Below are positions 17,009 to 26,481 of a stretch of DNA of 33,043 nt, piece by piece. The DNA comes from Lachnospiraceae bacterium (GTDB lineage: Bacteria; Bacillota; Clostridia; Lachnospirales; Lachnospiraceae): assembly GCA_910575105.1 (NCBI GenBank), contig CAJTDK010000029.1, positions 1-33,043 of the forward strand. Reading direction: 5' to 3'. The notes under the pieces are model-generated. The model had not been told where the DNA came from and did no database searches. It was given only the letters and a program-made list of their open reading frames with translations. Each line of letters opens with the position of its first letter. Within the stretch, counting starts at the first letter, position 1. The translations under genes and the position numbers were made by a program.

Positions 17009-18052
17009 TTACATTAGCTCCATTTTTTCCAATTCTTCCTGGATATAGGTGAGAGAAGCAATCTTTGCTTTAGTTTCTTCCAAATCTAATCTTCTCGTAT
17101 TATTGGAATTAAATTCGGTTAAGGCATTCCGTTCCCCGTCTCCTTCTTTAAAATATTTATCATAATTCAAGCCGCGGTTATCGGCTGGAACGCGATAGAA
17201 ATCCCCCATATCGATTGCTTTCGCACATTCTTCATTTGTAAGCAGGGTCTCGTACAACTTTTCACCGTGACGGATACCGATAACCTTAATATCCTCTTTT
17301 CTTCCGCCAAACAGCTCGCAAACAGCCTCGGCTTGCGTCTGAATTGTGCAGGCGGGTGCTTTCTGGATCAGAAGATCACCGTTCTCACCATTTTCAAAGG
17401 CAAAAAGCACCAAATCGACAGCTTCCTCCAGGGACATAATAAAACGTGTCATGGCCGGCTCAGTCAAGGTAATCGGACTACCTTTCTTAATCTGGTCAAT
17501 CCATAGCGGAATCACAGATCCGCGGCTACACATGACATTGCCGTAACGAGTGCAGCAGATCTTTGTCCTGCCGGATGTCCTGGATTTAGCCACCGCAACC
17601 TTTTCCTCCACTGCTTTTGTAATACCCATGGCATTGATGGGATATGCAGCTTTATCTGTAGACAGGCATATGACACACTCTACGCCTTCATCAATGGCAG
17701 CTGTAAGAACATTGTCCGTTCCAACAACATTTGTGCGGACTGCTTCCATAGGGAAGAATTCGCAGGATGGAACCTGCTTTAATGCTGCGGCATGGAAAAC
17801 ATAATCTACGCCATGCATAGCATTTTTTATGGACTGGAGATCACGGACATCTCCTATGTAAAATTTAATCTTATCAGCAACTTCCGGCATCTTTATCTGG
17901 AATTCGTGACGCATGTCGTCCTGCTTCTTTTCATCACGGCTGAATATTCGGATTTCGCCGATGTTGGTTTTGAGGAAACGGTTCAGGACGGCGTTGCCAA
18001 AAGAACCGGTGCCTCCGGTGATCATTAGTATCTTGTTTTTAAATAGTGACAT
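17009..18052 (-). CDS. capE: CapE/FnlA-type UDP-GlcNAc 4,6-dehydratase/5-epimerase
   Basis: First enzyme of UDP-L-FucNAc synthesis. Rossmann loop ITGGTGSFGN (11-20), FHAAALKQVPSCEFFPMEAV (86-105), LSTDKAAYPINAMGITK (130-146) with the Met-x3-Lys in place of Tyr-x3-Lys that marks this dehydratase family, and IRHGEKLYETLL. The PSCEFFPMEA form points to CapE/FnlA over the PseB/FlaA1 group. Length 347 matches the family. ATG 18052 is chosen (upstream ATG at 18073 is an alternative) because AAAGGGA precedes it at normal distance. With CapG and CapF this forms the complete three-gene UDP-FucNAc set. Confidence 0.94.
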   Translation of the reverse strand: MSLFKNKILMITGGTGSFGNAVLNRFLKTNIGEIRIFSRDEKKQDDMRHEFQIKMPEVADKIKFYIGDVRDLQSIKNAMHGVDYVFHAAALKQVPSCEFFPMEAVRTNVVGTDNVLTAAIDEGVECVICLSTDKAAYPINAMGITKAVEEKVAVAKSRTSGRTKICCTRYGNVMCSRGSVIPLWIDQIKKGSPITLTEPAMTRFIMSLEEAVDLVLFAFENGENGDLLIQKAPACTIQTQAEAVCELFGGRKEDIKVIGIRHGEKLYETLLTNEECAKAIDMGDFYRVPADNRGLNYDKYFKEGDGERNALTEFNSNNTRRLDLEETKAKIASLTYIQEELEKMELM

Positions 18053-18075
18053 TGTCTGCATCCCTTTCAACAATT

Positions 18076-19161
18076 TTACATACTTCCCTCACCAAACATT
18101 CCAGTCATCTCTGAGGACGCAAAATCTTTTAGTGGAAGTTTTACGGGTTGTCCTATAAGTTGGCTTTTATAAATAGCTAATACAATTTCAAGTGCATTTT
18201 TTCCTGCATATGCATCTACATATGGTTGACGATTATTTTTTATTGCATCAAGCATATCGGCATAAAGACTTGTATGACCATTACCATATACATTAGAAGT
18301 TTCCTCCTGAAGACCAGCCTTTTTTTTATCGTCATCAGTAATATTAGAAAAATTCCAAATATCAATATTATTACAGGATGTTCCACCAAGCTTTACTGTT
18401 CCTTTTTCTCCGAACAGGTACAATGTTTCTTCAAGATTCTTTGGATATACGTTAACTGTTCCTTCAATAGTTCCTATTGCACCATTCTTAAACTTTAGAA
18501 TTGCTACACCAATATCTTCACATTCAAGATAGTCATGAAATTGTTGTTTAGTCACTCCATATACTTCCTCTATTTCGTCGCCCATCATCCATCGTAAAAG
18601 ATCAATACCATGAATACATTGATTCATTAATGAGCCGCCATCCGAAGTCCATTTTCCTCTCCAGGTCGCTTGTTCATAATATGCTCTATTTCTATTCCAA
18701 CGAACATTAATTGAACCATGTGATAGTTTCCCGAATCTTCCAGAATCAAGAGCTGTTCTCATCTCTTGAACAGCCAAATTAAACCTGTTCTGATGGCAAA
18801 CAGCAAGTTTAACGCCTTTTTTTTCACTATGATTAAGCATTTTTGTAGCATCAACCATAGACATTGCCATTGGTTTTTCAACTATTACATTTAGACCGTG
18901 GTCGATGCAGAATAAAGCAATTTCAGCATGCATGCCACTATCTGTAGCAATTGCTACTAATTCAATTTCTGAATGCTCCAAAATCATTTTTTTGTAATCC
19001 GTGTATTTTAAAACATTTGTGTTTATTTCCGTTTTATCAATCAAAAGGTCTATATGACTTGGTATAAGATCACAAAGAGCAATAAGTTCAAGTTTATTAT
19101 TTTTTACGGCTTTAATGTGATTAATAGCTATCCTTCCACAACCAATTAGTGCAAATTTCAT
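18076..19161 (-). CDS. wbpB: WbpB/WlbA-like sugar oxidoreductase (Gfo/Idh/MocA)
   Basis: NAD-dependent dehydrogenase of 361 residues that would oxidise C3 of UDP-GlcNAc uronate, paired with the aminotransferase just upstream. Seen: FALIGCGRIAINH (NAD loop), IVEKPMAMS (Lys96 of the conserved EKP), GGSLMNQCIHGIDLLRWMMG with His184, and TWRGKWTSDGG, all as in WbpB/WlbA. It starts behind GGAGG and follows the wbpE-type gene by five bases. Together the wbpD/E/B set makes UDP-2,3-diacetamido-2,3-dideoxy-glucuronate from UDP-GlcNAcA. The UDP-GlcNAc 6-dehydrogenase (WbpA) needed before it is not in this window. Function assigned by motif and gene order; other Gfo/Idh substrates are possible. Confidence 0.86.
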   Translation of the reverse strand: MKFALIGCGRIAINHIKAVKNNKLELIALCDLIPSHIDLLIDKTEINTNVLKYTDYKKMILEHSEIELVAIATDSGMHAEIALFCIDHGLNVIVEKPMAMSMVDATKMLNHSEKKGVKLAVCHQNRFNLAVQEMRTALDSGRFGKLSHGSINVRWNRNRAYYEQATWRGKWTSDGGSLMNQCIHGIDLLRWMMGDEIEEVYGVTKQQFHDYLECEDIGVAILKFKNGAIGTIEGTVNVYPKNLEETLYLFGEKGTVKLGGTSCNNIDIWNFSNITDDDKKKAGLQEETSNVYGNGHTSLYADMLDAIKNNRQPYVDAYAGKNALEIVLAIYKSQLIGQPVKLPLKDFASSEMTGMFGEGSM

Positions 19162-19166
19162 ATAAT

Positions 19167-20348
19167 TTAAACCTCCGATACTGTTTTTAATTGTTCGATA
19201 ATGTAATCTCTCTCATCACTATACAATTCCGGAAATACAGGAATAGCAAACGTTGTTTTACTAAGTTCTTCTGTAACAGGAAGGCTACCCTTATGGTATC
19301 CGAACTGAGCGAATGCACCTTGTTGATGTATAGGGATGGGATAATAAGTTCCACAGGAAATTCCTGCAGCTTTTAATCTTTTCATAATAATCTGCGCATT
19401 TGTATGCTTAAGAGCATAGATATAGTAAGAATGATAACAATGTTCTCCCTGAATTGGTGTAATATATTCGGTTCCTTTTAATGCTTCATTAAATAGCGTC
19501 ACATTTTCTCGACGTTTGTCAATAAATTCTTCAATATGAACAAGTTTTTTTCGAAGTATGGCAGCCTGAAGTGCATCAAGACGAGAATTATAGCCAATGA
19601 GATAGTTATAATATTTATTTTTTCCACTTGGAATATTATCAGGAAAAGTTTCTCCTCTCAATGAATAATTCTTTTTCAGTGTCAATAAACCATCTTCTCC
19701 TGAACCATGAACTTTAAGAGATCGACATGCTCGTGCTATGTCCTCATTATCTGTAAGCACCATTCCGCCATCACCGGCACATCCAAGATTTTTCGTCGGA
19801 AAAAAGGAAAAGCATGCCACATCTCCAAGCGTATTCTTTCTTTGATTATCATATTTTGTTCCTGTAGATTGTGCACAATCTGTAATAAGATAAAGATTAT
19901 GTTTTCGACAAATTGCCTTTATAGTTTTCATATCACAAGATTGTCCATACAAATGTACTGGAAGAACCGCTTTTGTTTTTGATGTAATAGCATTTTCTAT
20001 GAGTTCTGGATTCATACAATATGTGTCCGAACAAACATCAATAAATACTGGTGTTGCACCAACAGCAATAATACTTTCCGCAGTTGCAAAAAAAGTCCAA
20101 GAAACCGTAATAACCTCATCGCCCACTCCAATTCCTAGTGAACGTAGTGCTAGTATAATGGAATCCGATCCATTCCCACAAGAAATTCCATATTTAGCAC
20201 CTTCATAACTTGCAAATTCTTCCTCAAATTTATTTACCTCTTGTCCACCTATATATATTCCACTGCGTAATACCTTAAGAGCAGCTTTCTCATATTCTTT
20301 AGAATAAGTTTCATGTTGACGTTGAATATTCATCAGTTGTATTTCCAT
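19167..20348 (-). CDS. wbpE: WbpE/WlbC-like nucleotide-sugar aminotransferase
   Basis: DegT-family PLP enzyme of 393 residues. GNGSDSIILALRSLGI binds the cofactor phosphate, ITDCAQSTG supplies Asp157, and SFFPTKNLGCAGDGG contains the Schiff-base Lys186. The FPTKNLG spelling and the start NIQRQHETYSKEYEKAAL are typical of the WbpE group that transaminates UDP-3-keto-GlcNAcA. It is clearly different from the PglE-like aminotransferases at the window ends (which have FNGNKII). The AGGAAAGGA site fits ATG 20348. Neighbours on both sides (wbpD-, wbpB-like) complete the pathway. Confidence 0.9.
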   Translation of the reverse strand: MEIQLMNIQRQHETYSKEYEKAALKVLRSGIYIGGQEVNKFEEEFASYEGAKYGISCGNGSDSIILALRSLGIGVGDEVITVSWTFFATAESIIAVGATPVFIDVCSDTYCMNPELIENAITSKTKAVLPVHLYGQSCDMKTIKAICRKHNLYLITDCAQSTGTKYDNQRKNTLGDVACFSFFPTKNLGCAGDGGMVLTDNEDIARACRSLKVHGSGEDGLLTLKKNYSLRGETFPDNIPSGKNKYYNYLIGYNSRLDALQAAILRKKLVHIEEFIDKRRENVTLFNEALKGTEYITPIQGEHCYHSYYIYALKHTNAQIIMKRLKAAGISCGTYYPIPIHQQGAFAQFGYHKGSLPVTEELSKTTFAIPVFPELYSDERDYIIEQLKTVSEV

Positions 20349-20368
20349 TTTGAAATTCCTTTCCTATA

Positions 20369-20944
20369 TTATTTTTCTCCAACTGGAAAAATTTCACCTT
20401 TTTCATTAGCTTTATATTTAGAATTGCATGAGGTGCAATACAAATTTTTGTCTAATTTACGACCGCATTTACATACATGCGCATAAAATTTTGCGGGATT
20501 ACCCACGACCATTGTGTAATCTGGAACATCACTAGTTATAACTGATCCGGCTCCTATAAAAGCATATTTTCCGATATTATTTCCACAAACAATTGTAGCA
20601 TTTGCTCCAATAGTAGCCCCCTCTTTAATTAGGGTACCTTTAAATTCAGACTTTCTTTCAATAAAGCTACGTGGATTGGAAACATTAGTAAAGACTGCAT
20701 TCGGACCTATAAAAACATTATTCTCACATTTAAATCCTGTATAAAGTGCAACATTATTTTTCACTTTAACGTTATCACCCAAAACTACCCCTGTTTCTAT
20801 AAATGCATTTTCTCCGATATTACAATTTTTTCCGATTTGTACGCCTTTCATAATATGACACCAATGCCAAACACGAGTATTTCGCCCAATGGAACTCGTT
20901 TCGTCAATTAATGCTGTAGGATGTGCAAAATAGTTTTTATTCAT
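20369..20944 (-). CDS. wbpD: WbpD/WlbB-like nucleotide-sugar N-acetyltransferase
   Basis: Left-handed beta-helix acetyltransferase of 191 residues. It opens YFAHPTALIDETSSIGRNTR and WHWCHIMKGVQIGKNCNIGE, the near-invariant start of WbpD-type enzymes, then hexapeptide repeats through GANATIVCGNNIGKYAFIGA to MVVGNPAKF. The tail has CKCGRKL...CTSC, a zinc-ribbon-like extension seen in many relatives. It would acetylate the 3-amino group of the UDP-glucuronate derivative made by the WbpB/WbpE pair. AAGGAGA seven bases ahead confirms ATG 20944, four bases after the flippase stop. Confidence 0.92.
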   Translation of the reverse strand: MNKNYFAHPTALIDETSSIGRNTRVWHWCHIMKGVQIGKNCNIGENAFIETGVVLGDNVKVKNNVALYTGFKCENNVFIGPNAVFTNVSNPRSFIERKSEFKGTLIKEGATIGANATIVCGNNIGKYAFIGAGSVITSDVPDYTMVVGNPAKFYAHVCKCGRKLDKNLYCTSCNSKYKANEKGEIFPVGEK

Positions 20945-20948
20945 TCTA

Positions 20949-22493
20949 TTATCTCCTTAATACTTTGTATATATTTTGTTTAATTAAATCAATAAAATAT
21001 GTATATTCGCTTGCCTGTTTATATAAAATGCAGAGGAAAAGATTTATAGTTATAAGGCATATAAATAATTTGGAAAAAAAACCACACCACCCGCCAATCA
21101 GTATTATTTTATTAAGCAACAAATAATTAATAATTGTACCCCCAAAAATGCTTAAAAAATACTTTGTAAATGTTAATAAATAATCTCGCCACTTCTTACC
21201 AAATTTTCTCTTATACAATAAATATGGTTCATACCAAAAATTAGTTGTAAAATTACTTATTAATGTCCCTAACAAAATTCCTACCACTCCCATTTTGAGC
21301 GGAACAACCAATATAAGAGATGCCACTAAGTTAATTATAGCTTCAGCAATACATTTCCACCGTATTTCCACAAACATTCCGTATGTATCTATATACATTA
21401 AAAATGTACTTCTAATTAGTCGCATATAAAGATTAAAGCAAATTAAAACTACAATTTTTATATCAAGAACATATTCCTCTCCTGCCCATAGCACAATAAA
21501 CGAATCAATGAGACAAAAAAGGCATGAACATGAAACTCCGGTTAGCCAAAAATTAACAAACCATATTTTTTTAAATGAATCGTATATAGTATCCCTAGAT
21601 TCAGTAACAATAATATTTCCAACACTTCCTATTAGTGATTCGAATATTTTGACAAATGTAGTACGCAACATTCCAATAAAGAGAGTATAATTCGAATAAA
21701 TTCCGAGTATTATTGTACTTACAAATTTTGAAATTAGTAAATTGTCTGTTGACGTTACAATTGCAGAACTAACTTTACTAGCAATCATTGCTTTTATATT
21801 GATAAATATTGAGTTTTTAGTTTCGTCATCAATTCTCTCATTTTTATATTCTTTTAAAAAACCATAGTGAATATCAACATATAAGGACACTAATATGTTA
21901 TTCAAAACAGTACCTAACAATTGAATACTCAAAAATATAATGTAATTAGATAAACACACAAGAACGATGACTTGAATTACGTTTTGTAATACAGTAACTA
22001 AAATAAATAGCAATGAGACAATATATGATTTTTGATTAACAATTAGTATGCTTTTTTTATATACGAAAAAGTAGCTTGCTGTAGTATTCAATAAAAATAA
22101 TATATATATTAAAGGTAATTCTGTGATATTCGGAATACCAGAAATAAATAAACTCAAAAAAGGAATGAGCATTAATCCTATGATAGTTAAAGTGGTTCCA
22201 ATAATTCTATAGATTTTTTTATAAAAATTCAAAAGTGACATAAGCTTTCCATAGTCACCGTATGCGGCTGGCTTATACATTGAATATGTAATTGCTGTTC
22301 CGACACCCAATTCTCCTAACGATAATAACGTAAGAATATCACTAAATAAACCATTAAACCCTAAATATAATTTACCTAAAGTATAAATAAAAACTGTTCG
22401 AGTCAAAAATGACAAACTACTATAAATAATTTGTTCAATTATTGCAAATATTGAATTTTTTACCATGGATTCAAATCTGTTTATATTTTGCAC
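20949..22493 (-). CDS. wzx: Wzx-type polysaccharide flippase
   Basis: Polytopic protein of 514 residues, about 12-14 hydrophobic helices, in the MOP/MATE exporter family. Recognisable pieces are LGFNGLFSDILTLLSLGELG and VGTAITYSMYKPAAYGDYGK near the N-terminus and KMGVVGILLGTLISN late on. It would flip the right-hand repeat unit. GTG 22493 is the likely start, since AGAGGT sits seven bases upstream; an internal ATG ten codons in lacks a site. Located between a GT4 and wbpD. Confidence 0.88.
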   Translation of the reverse strand: MQNINRFESMVKNSIFAIIEQIIYSSLSFLTRTVFIYTLGKLYLGFNGLFSDILTLLSLGELGVGTAITYSMYKPAAYGDYGKLMSLLNFYKKIYRIIGTTLTIIGLMLIPFLSLFISGIPNITELPLIYILFLLNTTASYFFVYKKSILIVNQKSYIVSLLFILVTVLQNVIQVIVLVCLSNYIIFLSIQLLGTVLNNILVSLYVDIHYGFLKEYKNERIDDETKNSIFINIKAMIASKVSSAIVTSTDNLLISKFVSTIILGIYSNYTLFIGMLRTTFVKIFESLIGSVGNIIVTESRDTIYDSFKKIWFVNFWLTGVSCSCLFCLIDSFIVLWAGEEYVLDIKIVVLICFNLYMRLIRSTFLMYIDTYGMFVEIRWKCIAEAIINLVASLILVVPLKMGVVGILLGTLISNFTTNFWYEPYLLYKRKFGKKWRDYLLTFTKYFLSIFGGTIINYLLLNKIILIGGWCGFFSKLFICLITINLFLCILYKQASEYTYFIDLIKQNIYKVLRR

Positions 22494-22533
22494 TTAAGCT
22501 ACCTCTCTCAGTCCACTAATGAGTACTCATAAA

Positions 22534-23769
22534 TTATTTATTTTGCATTTTCTTTACATTTATTTCTAATTTTTCATAAAATTTTTTATAATTTATCTGT
22601 GAACTGAATTTTTCTTCCCATGTATTTCTTGCCTGAAAGCGTTTATCACGAATATCATTATTACACAATGTATAATATTGTCTAATAGCGTTAATTATTT
22701 CTACGTGAGCCGTTTCTTTATTTATGAGCCATCCGTTTGTATTATTTACAATTTCTGATGTTCCACCTACATCAGTTGCAATCGCTGGAATACCAAATGA
22801 ATAAGCTTCCATGATTGAAACCGGAATCCCCTCGCTTAAGCTAGCATTGATAAAAATATCTACATGATTATTTGCATACCAATCAAAAATTTCCTTTTTT
22901 AATGTATATCCCTTTAATTCAATGGATAGATTCTTCTGTTTACTTTGATTAATAATACTTTTAACATTCTCCATTTGATTACCATCACCGAAATGAACCC
23001 AATGAATTGGTATATCTGTAATGTCGCAGAGCGCCTTACATATCAATGGTACTCTTTTTACTTCAATAATATTAGAACAAGACACAACTACAATTTTTTG
23101 TTTTTTTTCTTCAGGATTTAGACCATAATCATCAGTTCCTAGTCGTGAAATAAATATCTTTTCTTTTGCGTAAGGATATCTTTTTTTTATGTAATTAAAA
23201 CCATCTTCCGAAATAGAAATAATACTATTTAATCGATTATAAATATATTGTTTATAAGGTAAATAATCATTAAAGTGCCAATATTCATATAAATCAACTC
23301 TATGTACTCGTGTTAATTTATATATATTTTCATTTTTTATTAATGCTATAGCTAAAGATGAGATAGCCCCCCAATATGAGTACAAAACAATATTGTCAGT
23401 TATGTCTTGGCATAAGTCCTCAACATGACATCTGATCCTTTCAGATTCCAAAAGTACTGATATTGATCTTCTTAAAGTGACATAAGACAGTTTGTTTGCT
23501 TTACATAAAAAAAAGATTTCATTAGTCCATATCTTAATTAATTGACTTATATGCTTTAATCTGATTATTTTTCGGCTATATGAATTATTCATTTTATGCA
23601 AATTAATATTAGGATATTTACTGTAATCAAACATTAAAGCAGAATTATTCGTATCCATTGGAAATAAAATAATTTTATACTCATTTTTTGATGCTAATTT
23701 TATTTCCTCAATTAAAAATGGCTCTCCATTAATAAAGGGAAATCTATTCGTAAGCAAAATGATGGTCAT
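22534..23769 (-). CDS. GT4-family glycosyltransferase
   Basis: GT-B enzyme of about 411 residues. The start TIILLTNRFPFINGEPFLIE resembles a class of capsule GT4 proteins whose N-terminal loop reads GEPFLxxEI. The donor half has SCSNIIEVKRVPLICKAL, HFGDGNQME and ASLSEGIPVSIMEAYSFGIP followed by ATDVGGTSEIV. I prefer ATG 23769 with GAGGAGG about 12 bases before it; a GTG at 23796 would put the ribosome site inside the gene. A ~110-base AT-rich gap separates it from the polymerase. Substrate unknown. Confidence 0.88.
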   Translation of the reverse strand: MTIILLTNRFPFINGEPFLIEEIKLASKNEYKIILFPMDTNNSALMFDYSKYPNINLHKMNNSYSRKIIRLKHISQLIKIWTNEIFFLCKANKLSYVTLRRSISVLLESERIRCHVEDLCQDITDNIVLYSYWGAISSLAIALIKNENIYKLTRVHRVDLYEYWHFNDYLPYKQYIYNRLNSIISISEDGFNYIKKRYPYAKEKIFISRLGTDDYGLNPEEKKQKIVVVSCSNIIEVKRVPLICKALCDITDIPIHWVHFGDGNQMENVKSIINQSKQKNLSIELKGYTLKKEIFDWYANNHVDIFINASLSEGIPVSIMEAYSFGIPAIATDVGGTSEIVNNTNGWLINKETAHVEIINAIRQYYTLCNNDIRDKRFQARNTWEEKFSSQINYKKFYEKLEINVKKMQNK

Positions 23770-23879
23770 TCTTAGATAAATCCTCCTCAAATTCACTTGA
23801 TATATCCTAGTTCTGTAATATTAAGCTATATTAGTAATTATTATGTTGTTAAGCACTTCTTTTTAATACCAGCCACTTT

Positions 23880-25295
23880 TTATTCTATTTTCTGATTCTT
23901 CAACATATAAACTAATAAATATGTAATAAGAAAATAACCGATATTCGTGGTTGTTATGTTAGCATAGATAAATGAGAATGTATTTTCGCGAGGCAAAAGC
24001 ATTAATGACTCTAGCATCATAAATTGTATTGCTTTAATCCAAACACTATCGTTCTTATAGTTATAGAGACGCGATAAAATAACTCCTAACATAACGTTAA
24101 TAACTATTAAACCAACATACCCAAAATCATGAAACGTTTCTGCAATATATGACGAACCTAGTCCTCCGCCTCTAAAATATATACTTGAATTTGCTAAATA
24201 CGTAATTGTTTGACCAAAGCTACGACCATACAAAGCCATATTTAAAGTATGATTTTTCAATACCTCAAATCCAAATAATGAACCTACAATTGACTGGTTT
24301 CTTATCATTACAGTAAAAAGTCCACCTATTGTATAAATACCATCAGGAATTCTATCCGAATACACTTTTCCATAACCAATCACATTAGCAGAACTTGATT
24401 CAAAAAATTCACTTAAGTAGTCGACAAAGGAATAATCAACCACCATATTAATCCGTGTATATGCCATATTAACAAAAAAAACAATTATTATTGGTATTAA
24501 AACAATAATATATAATATCCATATCGATTTAAACCAAGTTATATCCGAATCTTCAATTTGCCGATAACATAAATACATTATGCTGCTTAAACCTGCTAAA
24601 ATAATATAACTCCGGTGACCTCCAGAGGCTCTTATACACGCTATCAGAAAATTTACTATAAGAACTATATATGCTTTGCTTTTTTGGGGTTTTGACATTA
24701 AATAAATCCAAAAGAAAACAGTATACCCTCTTGCAAGCCTGATTAATATTGCAGAAATATTGGTTTCGTAACCTAAATAACTAGCAACATATCCAAGATC
24801 CACTTGGACTTTAGCGTTTACATATGATACAATAATCTGTGGTAATATCGTAATTAATATTCCGATTGCGGAAATTTTCCTATAAGCTGAAACATCTCGG
24901 AAAGTTTGAATTTTTTCAGGAACTTTAACATGTTCTCGCTTATTATTAGCCCACAAAAAACCTAGCGGAAAAAAGAACTGGCTAATAAATAAAGTTGAAA
25001 CAATATGATTGTTTATTTCTTTGGAAAATTCCCCTAGCAAGATAGTTTCCTTATTTTGAAGAAAACTTAGTATAATTGTTCCCGATAAAAACATAATAAA
25101 TGAAATTTCAAAAAGGATTATTACCATATTACTAAAAATATTTTTAGTATAATAAATACACCATGCAATTGTTAAAGTTAATAATGCTATAATTTCAAGT
25201 TTTAAGGAATTGAAAACTTGAGCAAGAATGAAAAAAAATAATGCACTAAATATTCCTCCTAACAGTAGTTCATTTATCAATCTAAGCTTTTTCAA
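23880..25295 (-). CDS. wzy: Oligosaccharide repeat-unit polymerase, Wzy-like
   Basis: Membrane protein of 471 residues with about 11-13 hydrophobic segments and one long polar loop around GGGLGSSYIAETFHDFGYVG, a layout typical of Wzy-type polymerases with conserved Gly/His/Phe in that loop. RASGGHRSYIILAGL in the middle resembles the short Arg-containing loop of this group. It is assigned to polymerise the right-hand repeat unit, next to the operon's own Wzx. TTG 25295 is the probable start: a perfect AAGGAGG lies five bases upstream. The longer frame from ATG 25346 would overlap the preceding gene by 65 bases and has no ribosome site. Confidence 0.82.
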   Translation of the reverse strand: MKKLRLINELLLGGIFSALFFFILAQVFNSLKLEIIALLTLTIAWCIYYTKNIFSNMVIILFEISFIMFLSGTIILSFLQNKETILLGEFSKEINNHIVSTLFISQFFFPLGFLWANNKREHVKVPEKIQTFRDVSAYRKISAIGILITILPQIIVSYVNAKVQVDLGYVASYLGYETNISAILIRLARGYTVFFWIYLMSKPQKSKAYIVLIVNFLIACIRASGGHRSYIILAGLSSIMYLCYRQIEDSDITWFKSIWILYIIVLIPIIIVFFVNMAYTRINMVVDYSFVDYLSEFFESSSANVIGYGKVYSDRIPDGIYTIGGLFTVMIRNQSIVGSLFGFEVLKNHTLNMALYGRSFGQTITYLANSSIYFRGGGLGSSYIAETFHDFGYVGLIVINVMLGVILSRLYNYKNDSVWIKAIQFMMLESLMLLPRENTFSFIYANITTTNIGYFLITYLLVYMLKNQKIE

Positions 25296-26403
25296 TTTCT
25301 CCTCCTTGAAAGAATTCAAATATTCTTTCGACGTACAAATTAACATTACTTCTAAATTGTCGCTGCGATATTTTTGTGTTTTTCAAAGCAATAAATATTT
25401 TTTTTAAATCAATTTCATTCCGTGGAGTATAACAGTGTATCTTTTCTGCTACACCTAACAAATCGTCCTCTATATTGTTAAAAATCATTTCAGCCTCTCC
25501 AGGAATTATCACACCAGTTCCAGAAAATAATCCTTCAAAAACAGTTCTACCAATACAACCAATTCTCTCTCCCCTGACTATATAATCCGTAATAGCATAT
25601 AATTCTTCTATTTTTTTCCATTCTCCGATCCATCTTATTTTTCTAGAATTAATTACTTTTTTTTTGCAATGTTGAGCATACCTAGAATGATCATCTCCTG
25701 CAATTATTAATATTGCATCTATATCCGATGCAACAAATGCATCTATTATAAATTCAACACCTTTAGTTTCTAATACTTTTCCAAATACCGAAAATATCAC
25801 TTTATCTTTTGGAATGTTAAGTTTTTCTGCAATTTCAATAGGATTAATGGAGTGAACTTTTTCCATATTAAATGGATTATTTAGTATTAACTTTCGGTTG
25901 TCTAAATCTTTAAAAGGCAAATAAGTAGCGTTATCAATATATATATTTCCTGTCGCTTGACCCAAAGCGGCAAAAACTTTTTGGAATTTCCTATGATTCC
26001 CGTCGAATACCTCTCTAATATGACAATAGATTGTATGTTTCTTTGTAATAAGTGGCCATAAAACCATAGAATTTAAATAGATAATTGAGTAATCATCAAA
26101 AATTCTATTAATTTTCTTATGCAAACTTTTTGCGAGAATGTTGTTAAATGTTAAATAAATTTTTCCTTTATAAGACATTTCGTTTTTTCCTGGAAAACAA
26201 AAATCAAATGGTAACCATTCATAAATCACCTTACCAGGCTTATTGTTTAATTGATTAACTTTCAAAGGATCAATGACAGTTCCTTGTATATCTTTCCTTA
26301 TGAGTAAATCATAATCTATTAACGATTTATCTAACCAGGTTAGCAAACTTCGACCTGCTCCATAAACTACGTTTGATGAATGCATTACAACTAACATTTT
26401 CAT
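25282..26403 (-). CDS. GT4-like glycosyltransferase
   Basis: GT-B-fold enzyme of 373 residues. N-terminal MLVVMHSSNVVYGAGRSLLT has the small glycine loop of GT4 proteins. The second domain has FSVFGKVLETKGVEFIIDAF, LIIAGDDHS, IRWIGEWKKIEELYAITDYI and a donor site in GCIGRTVFEGLFSGTGVIIP, with the second acidic residue of the usual E-x7-E less clear. It ends 14 bases inside the next gene's proposed start. AGGAAT precedes ATG 26403. Sugar specificity unknown. Confidence 0.82.
   Translation of the reverse strand: MKMLVVMHSSNVVYGAGRSLLTWLDKSLIDYDLLIRKDIQGTVIDPLKVNQLNNKPGKVIYEWLPFDFCFPGKNEMSYKGKIYLTFNNILAKSLHKKINRIFDDYSIIYLNSMVLWPLITKKHTIYCHIREVFDGNHRKFQKVFAALGQATGNIYIDNATYLPFKDLDNRKLILNNPFNMEKVHSINPIEIAEKLNIPKDKVIFSVFGKVLETKGVEFIIDAFVASDIDAILIIAGDDHSRYAQHCKKKVINSRKIRWIGEWKKIEELYAITDYIVRGERIGCIGRTVFEGLFSGTGVIIPGEAEMIFNNIEDDLLGVAEKIHCYTPRNEIDLKKIFIALKNTKISQRQFRSNVNLYVERIFEFFQGGEIEKA
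25301..25307 (-). promoter_or_regulatory. Ribosome binding site deciding a TTG start
   Basis: AAGGAGG on the minus strand, five bases before TTG 25295, inside the last codons of the preceding glycosyltransferase gene. It points to translation of the polymerase from TTG. Confidence 0.75.
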
Positions 26404-26481
26404 ATATTATTCCTACCTACGATATTATTTTAAACAGAAAATATTATGCCAAATCTATTGGAAATATTTTATTTAAATATT

